From: JAWPMV01 sp038527215
Lineage (GTDB): Bacteria; Bacteroidota; Bacteroidia; J057
Assembly (NCBI GenBank): GCA_038527215.1
Contig: JBCBGC010000134.1
Coordinates: 1 to 23,466 of the forward strand
DNA length: 23,466 bases
Direction of reading: 5' to 3'
The notes beneath the pieces were generated by a model that saw only the letters and a program-made list of their open reading frames with translations, did not search any database and was not told the DNA's origin. Shown here piece by piece: positions 7,706 to 14,869 of the stretch (its first letter is position 1; each line of letters opens with the position of its first letter). A program made the position numbers and the translations under genes.

Positions 7706-8413
7706 CTAAAGGTACAGCAGAATTTGCAATCGAAAAGCCCAACGGGAATGAAGTCGAACGTTTATGCCTGGTAGGCTGGAGAGTAGCTGCTGCCATTCTT
7801 TTTTCCGCAGGGCTCTCTTTATGGCCAGCAGCCCATCCTGCCGTGTCATCGCACTCCATCCCATAGCCCTCGCCATAAGGTTAAAGCCTAATCCTGCCAA
7901 AAAGTTTGGGGAGAGCTCTCCTATCAGCCAGGCCTTTTTTGCTTGTGGCCCTTGCCGAGTCAGAAAATCGACCAATTCTTCATCGGGAAAATGATATAAA
8001 AAATGGTTAGCCATGACCACATGGCAGGCAGGGAGGCGGAAGGTCGGCTCAAAAATATCGGCTTGTCGCCACTCAATGTTTTCCAAACCTGCCTGAGAAG
8101 CCTGGGCCTGGGCAAAGGCCAGGGAATGTGGGTTCCCGTCAATGCCGATTAAGTCAGCCTGCAAGCCATTTTCCTGAATCCATTTTCCCATGGCTATCAA
8201 CGTATCCCCGCCTCCACACCCCAGGTCCACCAGGGTCCAGCGGCTGCCCGCCCAATCCGCCTTAAGGGATTGCAGGGCTAGTTTGGTACTGCGATGGGCA
8301 CCCAAGCTGCGGTTGATCCATGCTAGTTCGGACAAAGTATCTTTTAGCACTTTTCCTTGAAGCTGGAGATTGTCCAACTGCTCCGCCTCCAACTTGCGGG
8401 GAGTTCGCCTCAT
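7706..8413 (-). CDS. SAM-dependent methyltransferase (class I), paralog 2
   Basis: The 235-residue protein has SAM motif I VDLGCGGGDT at 62-71 and GIDGNPH (Asp92). It is clearly related to the next gene: INRSLG, GDTL, GIDxNPH, QDGLLAIKRALRKKE and WAFRLQ all align at equivalent positions. The pair looks like a tandem duplication that diverged. Two methyltransferases beside one type III PKS suggest two methylation steps or two alternative acceptors. The ATG at 8411-8413 overlaps the flavoprotein stop by 4 nt (ATGA). Confidence 0.87.
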   Translation of the reverse strand: MRRTPRKLEAEQLDNLQLQGKVLKDTLSELAWINRSLGAHRSTKLALQSLKADWAGSRWTLVDLGCGGGDTLIAMGKWIQENGLQADLIGIDGNPHSLAFAQAQASQAGLENIEWRQADIFEPTFRLPACHVVMANHFLYHFPDEELVDFLTRQGPQAKKAWLIGELSPNFLAGLGFNLMARAMGWSAMTRQDGLLAIKRALRKKEWQQLLSSLPGINVRLHSRWAFRLQILLYL

Positions 8414-9525
8414 GGCGTCAGTACTTTGCCGTGGGTCTGACGGACCACCAGGGGTAAGGCTCCTGGCAAAACCTTCAGCGCCCGGACCGCCATTTCCATG
8501 CTTTTTTCTCCCATCAAACGCTGAATGGTTCTTCCCCAGAAGAGTCGATACCGGAAAGCCCGGTTCCAGTCCTTTCCATAGGCTGCTTCTAATTCAGGCC
8601 GATTGATCTCCCCTCGCAGAAAGCGCTCGCTGTGTTCGGAAACTATTTTGGCAGCGTGGATCGCCATGGCCATGCCGTTGCCTGCCAGGGGCGGAATCAT
8701 GCCTGCTGCATCGCCTGTCATCAACACATGCTGATTGATGAGGTCTTTTTTATCGAAGGAAATATTAGAGATCACCAGGCGCTGTGGCGTTACGCGTTCG
8801 TATTCCTGAAAAAACCGTTTGAGATGCGGATTTTGTCCCAGCCCTTTTTCTTCCAACGCATCCAGATTTCCGTATTGCTTCAGGAGGTGAGCCTTGGTCA
8901 AATAGGCTACATTGATGAGCCCGTTTTCCACTTTACTGAGACCACAATACCCTCCGGGGAAATTGTGTAGCGCTACCAGATCATCCTGGAAAGGACCCCG
9001 ATAGTAGGCTTTGACGCCTACATAGTCGACCCTTTTTTCAAAAAAGGAGCGCTTTAAGGTCCGGTCAAGCCCGGATCGCTTCCCATGGCTGCCAATAGCG
9101 ACCCGGGAGGCAAACCCTTGTTTATCCGTGGTTTGGAGAGAAAAATGATCTTGCTCGAACTGGAGATGCTGGATGGAGGTTTCTGTATGAACGTCCACCC
9201 CTAAGGCCTGAGCAAGTTGGTACAAATGATGATCCAGCGCGTGCCTACTTACACTAAAGCCGCCCAGGCCCAAAGGCGTTTTTACCGCTTTACCGTAGGG
9301 AGAAGTGAATAAAAAATGCCGAATCAATTTCGGCTGTAGTGCTTGGATATTGAGGTCTAAGCTCTCTAAATAGGGCCAGACTTCGTTAGAAATATATTCC
9401 CCACAAACCTTGTTGCGAGGGAAGGAATGGCGTTCAAATAGCTGAACGGAAAAGCCTGCTTTGCGCAGGTGGATGGCACTGATCAATCCAGCCAGCCCCC
9501 CTCCAATCACCGATACATCATGCAT
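8410..9525 (-). CDS. FAD-dependent oxidoreductase (PHBH / geranylgeranyl reductase-like)
   Basis: The 371-residue flavoprotein opens with the dinucleotide-binding motif VIGGGLAGL (6-14) and a Glu at the end of strand beta2 (LFER, 29-32). KVCGEYIS at 39-46 resembles the geranylgeranyl reductase branch. The second FAD motif is GDAAGMIPPLAGNG at 271-284. It is the first gene of the lipid-polyketide operon. In Streptomyces the phenolic-lipid set srsABC pairs a type III PKS with a methyltransferase and a flavoprotein hydroxylase; by analogy this enzyme may hydroxylate the aromatic ring to a quinol or quinone. A reductase acting on a double bond is the alternative. Reaction is inferred; family placement is firm. 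Confidence 0.87.
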   Translation of the reverse strand: MHDVSVIGGGLAGLISAIHLRKAGFSVQLFERHSFPRNKVCGEYISNEVWPYLESLDLNIQALQPKLIRHFLFTSPYGKAVKTPLGLGGFSVSRHALDHHLYQLAQALGVDVHTETSIQHLQFEQDHFSLQTTDKQGFASRVAIGSHGKRSGLDRTLKRSFFEKRVDYVGVKAYYRGPFQDDLVALHNFPGGYCGLSKVENGLINVAYLTKAHLLKQYGNLDALEEKGLGQNPHLKRFFQEYERVTPQRLVISNISFDKKDLINQHVLMTGDAAGMIPPLAGNGMAMAIHAAKIVSEHSERFLRGEINRPELEAAYGKDWNRAFRYRLFWGRTIQRLMGEKSMEMAVRALKVLPGALPLVVRQTHGKVLTP

Positions 9526-9598
9526 GTATCGAAATAAGGGTTTATCTCCAACTTAGGCAAATTCGCAGGCTATTTTTATGGTGGATGATCTTGCTACT

Positions 9599-9811
9599 TT
9601 AGGCAAGAAAGTAGGCCGCGAGAATGGCCCCTCCGAACACTAAAAATATGGAAGTAAGCAGGTAGTAGGTAATGCGAGGTCGCTCCCCTACCCTTACGTT
9701 CCACGGCAAGGGGTCATGAAAAGAGATTTCTCCTTTTCTGAGTGCGTTTATTCCTAAATAAATGCCTACCAATCCCGTCGATACAACCCAGCTTAGGGTA
9801 AAAATGTCCAT
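9599..9811 (-). CDS. Small two-helix membrane protein, unknown function
   Basis: A 70-residue frame from ATG at 9809-9811 with two predicted transmembrane segments, about residues 6-23 and 46-68, joined by a polar loop (LRKGEISFHDPLPWNVRVGERPRIT). The composition is clearly that of a membrane protein. It stands alone between the polyketide operon (74 nt downstream) and aroF (104 nt upstream), same strand. I do not recognise a family. It could be a minor inner-membrane protein unrelated to either neighbour. Confidence 0.6.
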   Translation of the reverse strand: MDIFTLSWVVSTGLVGIYLGINALRKGEISFHDPLPWNVRVGERPRITYYLLTSIFLVFGGAILAAYFLA

Positions 9812-9915
9812 GATTATGTGCAGTTAGCTGTAAGACCTGAGTGCGGGCGTAGTATCCTGTTCTGTGGTTTATGTGGTTTGTTATCTATTAGTAGCTTTCA
9901 GCGCAAAAACGTCAT

Positions 9916-10935
9916 CTATTTTTCGAAATTTTTTTGAATTAATTGATGGGCCATCCGCATTTTCCGGGTCAGCTCTGCGGATTGCCGGAATGAGAGGGTC
10001 TGCTGTGCATCAGAATAAGCCTTTTCCGGTACGGGGTGCGTTTCAAAAATAACGCCATCTGCACCTGCCATGACGGAGGCCAGGGCCACTGGTTCCACGA
10101 AATTCCTTAACCCGATGCCATGAGAAGGATCTGCAATGACGGGCAGGTGGGACTTTTCTTTGAGCATAGCGATGGCGTTGATGTCCATGGTGTTGCGGTA
10201 GGCCTTTTCGTAGGACCGAATCCCCCGCTCACATAGCATAATGGCCTCATTTCCCCCGGAGAAAATGTATTCCGCAGAGTGTAGCAATTCATCGATGGTC
10301 CCGGAGATACCGCGCTTCAGCATAACGGGTTTATCTACTTCGCCCAATGCATCTAACAGATTGAAATTCTGCGTATTACGCGCTCCTACCTGAAAGATAT
10401 CTATATAGGGGTACATGGCCTCAATCTGGGAGGACTGCATCACCTCAGTAATGATTTTGACCCCTGCTTCCCTGGCAATCTCTGCCCACATTTTCAGGCC
10501 GTCAATGCCCAGGCCTCGGAAGGAATAAGGAGAAGAGCGCGGCTTGTACACGCCGCCCCGCATGATACGGATGCCTTGTTTGACCAGGTGATCTACCGTT
10601 TCCCGGATTTGTTTCTCACCTTCTATGGAACAAGGACCCGCCATGATGCCCAGTTCTCCTTCTTTGATGACGACGCCCTCGCCCAGATCTACCTCACTGG
10701 GGGTGACTTTCCATTTCCTTGACACGAGTTTATAAGCATCCGTAACCCGGTGCACATCTTTCACACCAGGGAGGGAGCCGATTTTTCGGATGTCAAATTC
10801 TTTTTTGCCAATAGCGATCAGGTAAGAACCCCGCTGCGTGTTCACGGCATTGCTCTTGTACCCAATATCCTGCAAGGCAGCGATTAGCTGCTCCTTTTCA
10901 GGTTGAGATACGCCAGAAGCTAATTGAATGATCAT
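9916..10935 (-). CDS. aroF: 3-deoxy-7-phosphoheptulonate (DAHP) synthase, Thermotoga type
   Basis: The enzyme condenses phosphoenolpyruvate and erythrose 4-phosphate in the first step of the shikimate pathway. The 339-residue protein has an N-terminal ferredoxin-like regulatory domain (1-65) followed by AYKLVSRKW and the catalytic barrel, the architecture of Thermotoga maritima DAHP synthase. AGPCSIEG (99-106) supplies the metal-binding Cys102; KPRSSPYSFRG (131-141) and the Arg in GARNTQNF bind phosphates; DPSHG carries further active-site residues. I start at the ATG at 10933-10935; an in-frame TTG 42 nt upstream would add a tail with no family match. It is the last gene of the trp transcription unit, 77 nt after trpA, so precursor supply is probably co-regulated with tryptophan synthesis. 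Confidence 0.93.
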   Translation of the reverse strand: MIIQLASGVSQPEKEQLIAALQDIGYKSNAVNTQRGSYLIAIGKKEFDIRKIGSLPGVKDVHRVTDAYKLVSRKWKVTPSEVDLGEGVVIKEGELGIMAGPCSIEGEKQIRETVDHLVKQGIRIMRGGVYKPRSSPYSFRGLGIDGLKMWAEIAREAGVKIITEVMQSSQIEAMYPYIDIFQVGARNTQNFNLLDALGEVDKPVMLKRGISGTIDELLHSAEYIFSGGNEAIMLCERGIRSYEKAYRNTMDINAIAMLKEKSHLPVIADPSHGIGLRNFVEPVALASVMAGADGVIFETHPVPEKAYSDAQQTLSFRQSAELTRKMRMAHQLIQKNFEK

Positions 10936-11012
10936 GATGGGATGGTTACGCTGATGTGCCCTTAGTACGAAACTCAAGATGAGATCGCTGCACAGCAGCT
11001 GTGATGAATTGA

Positions 11013-11804
11013 TTAAGGTTGACGAATATGATGAACAAAGGCAGGAATGGATTCCTCCAATTTCTCCCCTGCCCCAATGGCTTTGATAAAGGCACTGCCA
11101 ATGATGGCTCCATCCAGCGCATGATTAGCGCGCATATAACTTTGATGATTCGATATCCCGAAGCCTACGATGCAGGGGTTTTTCAGCTTCATCTCTGCTA
11201 TCCGTTGAAAATAAGCCCCGTGCGTTTCTCCAAAACCTTCCTGCTTACCCGTAGTGCTGGCAGAGGATACCACATAAATGAAACTATCTGATAGGTCATC
11301 AATTTTTCTGATTCTGCTTTCGGAGGTTTGCGGGGTTACCAGAAAGACATTGCTGAGTCCATGCTGCTGGAAAAGCTGCTGATATTCCCGTTCATAGACT
11401 GTCATGGGGAGGTCCGGGAGAATAAGGCCGTCCATGCCCAGTTCGGCAGCTTTGGCCAGGAACTTTTCCAAGCCGTATTGGAGGACGGGATTGATATACC
11501 CCATCAACAATAAAGGGATATCCGTAATTTCCCGTATGCCTGCAAGTTGCTCGAACAAATAAGGAATGGACATCCCATTGTTCAAGGCGATAGTGCTGGC
11601 TTGCTGGATGGTACTTCCGTCGGCAATAGGGTCAGAATAAGGCATGCCGATTTCGATCATATCCACCCCAGCCTGATCCAGTTCACGGATAATGGCGCGC
11701 GTATCCTCCTTCTGGGGATATCCGGCCGTAAAAAATATGGACAAAATATCTTGCCTTTCTTTCTGAAAAAGGCCTTGGATGCGATTTATCGGTGATTTGA
11801 CCAT
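11013..11804 (-). CDS. trpA: Tryptophan synthase alpha subunit
   Basis: The alpha subunit cleaves indole-3-glycerol phosphate to indole and glyceraldehyde 3-phosphate, passing indole to TrpB. The 263-residue TIM barrel has Glu51 in MIEIGMPYSDP and Asp62 in ADGSTIQQA, matching catalytic Glu49 and Asp60 of the Salmonella enzyme; the phosphate-binding GFGIS and GAIIGSAF segments are present. It is separated from trpB by 395 nt that hold an antiparallel lipoprotein gene, whereas trpB and trpA are usually adjacent. The start is the ATG at 11802-11804. Read-through of the trp transcript or a local promoter would be needed; I see no clear TAnnTTTG box directly upstream. Confidence 0.95.
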   Translation of the reverse strand: MVKSPINRIQGLFQKERQDILSIFFTAGYPQKEDTRAIIRELDQAGVDMIEIGMPYSDPIADGSTIQQASTIALNNGMSIPYLFEQLAGIREITDIPLLLMGYINPVLQYGLEKFLAKAAELGMDGLILPDLPMTVYEREYQQLFQQHGLSNVFLVTPQTSESRIRKIDDLSDSFIYVVSSASTTGKQEGFGETHGAYFQRIAEMKLKNPCIVGFGISNHQSYMRANHALDGAIIGSAFIKAIGAGEKLEESIPAFVHHIRQP

Positions 11805-11838
11805 GATATGCAGCTATTTGTTCAGTGGGTACGTTTTG

Positions 11839-12219
11839 ATGAAAAATGAAACTATGAGAGGAATCCTACTATTCTGCCTGGCTTGCGCCTTGAGTTTAGG
11901 GAGCTGTAAAAAAGCTAGCTTACCCCATTCCTGCGGACCAGAAGTGATCTTCAAAGGGGAATTGTGCAATACCGCATTAATGTCGGTGGAGTTACCGGAT
12001 GGCACCCTGGCCTCCATTGTAAAGTGGAATGGATTTCGGCCTGAGTTTGACAGCCATTGGGACGAAATCAAAGTAGGGACCAAATTCTGGTTGGACTGGG
12101 CAGAAGCTACTGAGCCTTTCGATCCTCCCATCAATTTACTGCGGTTGTGCCAAGTCGCCGATCCCAAAACCTTACCGATTGAGGTGAATTGCATGAGCTT
12201 TAAGGCTGAGGATTATTAG
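11839..12219 (+). CDS. Small predicted lipoprotein, unknown function, antiparallel between trpB and trpA
   Basis: The only convincing plus-strand gene here encodes 126 residues with a lipoprotein signal: a short charged start, a hydrophobic core (ILLFCLACALSL) and a lipobox-like LGSC followed by KK (lipidated Cys23). The mature part is about 100 residues with four further cysteines, which could form two disulphides. No family is recognised. The start could equally be the ATG at 11854, five codons later, which keeps the whole signal. It begins 34 nt from the divergent trpA start and overlaps the 3' end of trpB tail-to-tail by 20 nt. The antisense frame in the same stretch lacks any family feature, so I prefer this strand. 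Confidence 0.7.
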   Translation: MKNETMRGILLFCLACALSLGSCKKASLPHSCGPEVIFKGELCNTALMSVELPDGTLASIVKWNGFRPEFDSHWDEIKVGTKFWLDWAEATEPFDPPINLLRLCQVADPKTLPIEVNCMSFKAEDY

Positions 12220-13420
12220 CTTCCCGGTACTGGATGTAGGTTTGTAAATCCTTATCCCCGCGCCCTGACAGGTTCAGGACCACCACATCATCGGCTTGAA
12301 AGCTCATTTTTTCCAGGGCGGCGATGGCATGAGCCGTTTCAATGGCCGGGATGATGCCTTCCACTTCGCTAAGCATAAAGCCCGCCTGCATGGCCTCATC
12401 ATCGGTTACGTAGATGAAATCTGCCCGCCCCGTATCAAATAGATGGGCATGCACCGGACCAATGCCAGGGTAGTCCAATCCCGCGCTGATCGAATGCGGT
12501 TCTACGACCTGTCCATCCGGGGTCTGCATGAGGATGGTTTTGCTGCCATGCAGGACCCCTGGTTTGCCCAGGGCGGTGGTCGCAGCAGACTTCCCACTTT
12601 TGACACCATAGCCAGCGGCTTCCACAGCCACCAGCCGAACCGATTCCTCTTCCAGGAAATGATAAAAAGCCCCCATGGCATTGCTGCCTCCGCCTACACA
12701 AGCCACCACATAGTCCGGCAGTTCTTGGCCGATTTTGTCCCTCAACTGCTTCCGTATTTCCTGACTTATGACAGATTGGAACTTTCCCACCATGTCCGGA
12801 TAAGGATGGGGACCTACTACTGAGCCAATAATGTAATGCGTATCGGTAGGATGGTTGATCCAATGACGCATGGCCTCGTTGGTCGCATCCTTTAACGTTT
12901 TGGAGCCTGAAGTGGCAGGGACGATGGTTGCCCCTAACATTTTCATGCGCTCTACATTAGGTCGCTGCCGTTCGATATCCACCTCGCCCATGTAGACCAC
13001 ACATTCCATGCCCATCAGCGCACAGACGGTAGCTGTAGCAACTCCGTGCTGGCCGGCTCCGGTTTCGGCAATGATCTTTTGCTTATTCAGCCTTTTGGCC
13101 AGTAAGATCTGGCCCAGGGTGTTGTTCACTTTATGGGCACCCGTATGGCAAAGATCTTCCCGTTTCAAGTACACTTTCGCCCCTACTCTTTCGGACAGGC
13201 GTGGCGCTTCGTATAGGGGCGTAGGCCGTCCTACATAATCCCGCAAGAGTTGAGCAAACTCTGCCTGAAAATCTGGCTGGGACATGATTTGGAGATAGTT
13301 CTCCCTGAGTTCTTCGATGTTGGGGTAGAGCATTTCCGGGATAAAGGCTCCACCAAATTGTCCATAATACCCTTCCTCATTGACTTGAAAGGAAGGGGGA
13401 GCGGATGTTTCATGCTTCAT
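12200..13420 (-). CDS. trpB: Tryptophan synthase beta subunit
   Basis: The PLP enzyme joins indole and serine to make tryptophan. The 406-residue protein has the Schiff-base Lys97 in GAHKVNNTLGQ, catalytic Glu119 in AETGAGQHG, the phosphate-binding GGGSNAMG loop, and the C-terminal SGRGDKD. The N-terminal GYYGQFGGAFIPEML is diagnostic of standard TrpB1. It starts 11 nt inside the trpF gene. Its 3' end is overlapped by the convergent lipoprotein gene; the terminal residues (YREANNPQP) fall in the overlap and are variable in the family. Confidence 0.97.
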   Translation of the reverse strand: MKHETSAPPSFQVNEEGYYGQFGGAFIPEMLYPNIEELRENYLQIMSQPDFQAEFAQLLRDYVGRPTPLYEAPRLSERVGAKVYLKREDLCHTGAHKVNNTLGQILLAKRLNKQKIIAETGAGQHGVATATVCALMGMECVVYMGEVDIERQRPNVERMKMLGATIVPATSGSKTLKDATNEAMRHWINHPTDTHYIIGSVVGPHPYPDMVGKFQSVISQEIRKQLRDKIGQELPDYVVACVGGGSNAMGAFYHFLEEESVRLVAVEAAGYGVKSGKSAATTALGKPGVLHGSKTILMQTPDGQVVEPHSISAGLDYPGIGPVHAHLFDTGRADFIYVTDDEAMQAGFMLSEVEGIIPAIETAHAIAALEKMSFQADDVVVLNLSGRGDKDLQTYIQYREANNPQP

Positions 13421-14048
13421 GTCGGTTCAAGTTTAACGCCTCTTTCAACAGGGCTAATTGATCGATATTTTTTAAAGCAGGTTGAAGTTCAAATTTGCTA
13501 TTGAGGTCTATCCCATAAAAAGCAGGATGAGAAAAGGCTTGCAGTCTTGCCAATTGGTCCAAGCCTATGCCTCCACTGAGAAAAAAGGGGGTATCTCCCT
13601 GATACTCCTGCAAGATGTCCCAATTGAACACTACCCCATTGCCACCGGGTAACTTTCCTTTTGTATCGAAGAGGAAATAGTCCACATGGGATTCAAAAGC
13701 CTGGAGTTCCTGAAAGTCGAATTGTGAGCCTACTGAAAATACTTTAATGACCCCTACTCCCAAGGCTTTCATGGCCTGACAAAAGGCCGGAGATTCTTGG
13801 CCATGTAATTGGACGTAGGCCAGGCCAAAGCGCTCGATTTTCTCTTCCACTTCTTCCAGAGAGGCATTGACAAAAACCCCCACCAAGGGCGGTGTATTTC
13901 GTTGGCGGAGCCAATCCGCCAGGCTGTCATCAGCGACATAGCGAGAGGAAGGGGGATAGAATATGAGTCCCATGAAATCAGGCGCTAATTTGCCCAGGGC
14001 CTCAATATTGTGCGCTTCCCGCATGCCACACACTTTCCACTTCATCAT
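13410..14048 (-). CDS. trpF: Phosphoribosylanthranilate isomerase
   Basis: Converts phosphoribosylanthranilate to CdRP. The 212-residue TIM barrel shows the catalytic Cys7 in KVCGMRE and general acid Asp128 in FLFDTK, plus FLSGGIG and GIDLNSKFE for phosphate and substrate binding. I start at the ATG at 14046-14048, which gives a 4-nt ATGA overlap with trpC; the upstream in-frame TTG at 14109-14111 adds 21 residues that overlap trpC with no family match. A second ATG follows immediately, so the first residue is uncertain by one. Confidence 0.95.
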   Translation of the reverse strand: MMKWKVCGMREAHNIEALGKLAPDFMGLIFYPPSSRYVADDSLADWLRQRNTPPLVGVFVNASLEEVEEKIERFGLAYVQLHGQESPAFCQAMKALGVGVIKVFSVGSQFDFQELQAFESHVDYFLFDTKGKLPGGNGVVFNWDILQEYQGDTPFFLSGGIGLDQLARLQAFSHPAFYGIDLNSKFELQPALKNIDQLALLKEALNLNRHEA

Positions 14049-14866
14049 ACTTGCTGGGGGGAATTTTGGGTACTTTCCAAAGCCTTTAGGTCCTCTATGA
14101 ATCTGGCACAAGCCTTATGAGGTTCGTTGGTTTCCATGAATCGCTGCCCCATCAAGAATCCCTGGAATCCAGCCTGTTTGAGTTTGATGACTTCCTCAGG
14201 TTGACTCAGTCCGCTTTCTGCTACCTTGACAAAGTCCTGCGGAATGCTGGGGGCCAGGTCAAGTGAGGTCTGAATATCTACGGAAAAATCCTTGAGGTTA
14301 CGATTGTTTACCCCGACGAGGTCGATGTGTTCATTGAGGCTGCGGTCTAGCTCATTTTGGTCGTGCACCTCCATGAGGACTTCCAGCCCTAAGGAGTGGG
14401 CAAAGGCAGCCAGACGTTTTAGCTCTTCCGGATATAAGACCGCAGCGATCAGCAGAATCGCATCTGCGCCAATGGAGCGCGCCTCAATGATCTGGTATTC
14501 ATCTATCACAAAGTCCTTTCTCAGGATAGGACAGTAGTTCATTTGCCGGGCGAGGGTCAGGTCCTCATTTTTTCCCCCGAAAAAAGGCTGATCCGTCAGG
14601 ATGGACAAGGCAGAAGCACCTGCCTGCATATACCCAATGGACACTTGCTCCACCGAGACGTAAGGATTGATATCGCCCTGGGAAGGGGATTTACGCTTGA
14701 TCTCCGCAATGATTCCCGAAAGATCTGGCCGGCTTACATAATGGCTGAGCGACACGCAAGGGGTCTCAAAGTACAGACTCCGCTCTAATAATTTGATGGG
14801 ATAAAGGGCCTTGGTTTCAGCTACTTCCTCCCGTTTATGCGCGATAATTTTTTCTAGGATATTCAT
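14045..14866 (-). CDS. trpC: Indole-3-glycerol phosphate synthase
   Basis: Closes the indole ring from CdRP. The 273-residue barrel contains IIAEIKRKSPSQG (Glu55, Lys57), PILRKDFVIDEYQI with the catalytic Lys, GVNNRNLKDF and ESGLSQPEE, all standard IGPS motifs. It is a monofunctional protein, not the TrpCF fusion seen in enterobacteria. It starts 3 nt after trpGD and overlaps trpF by 4 nt. Confidence 0.96.
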   Translation of the reverse strand: MNILEKIIAHKREEVAETKALYPIKLLERSLYFETPCVSLSHYVSRPDLSGIIAEIKRKSPSQGDINPYVSVEQVSIGYMQAGASALSILTDQPFFGGKNEDLTLARQMNYCPILRKDFVIDEYQIIEARSIGADAILLIAAVLYPEELKRLAAFAHSLGLEVLMEVHDQNELDRSLNEHIDLVGVNNRNLKDFSVDIQTSLDLAPSIPQDFVKVAESGLSQPEEVIKLKQAGFQGFLMGQRFMETNEPHKACARFIEDLKALESTQNSPQQV

Positions 14867-14869
14867 GAG

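Noticed and set aside
3040..9525. Flexirubin or aryl polyene cluster
   Set aside because: KS, DH, ACP, PPTase and MMPL genes resemble parts of those clusters, but no DarA/DarB-type dialkylresorcinol enzymes or paired KS/chain-length factor genes are visible, and a type III PKS is central here.
11814..12194. Minus-strand open frame of 126 codons between trpB and trpA
   Set aside because: It would restore co-orientation with the trp operon, but has no recognisable motif, while the opposite strand has a lipoprotein signal peptide and a credible mature domain.
12435..12863. Second minus-strand frame of 142 codons inside trpB
   Set aside because: Out-of-frame shadow of trpB; the TrpB frame is complete with all motifs.
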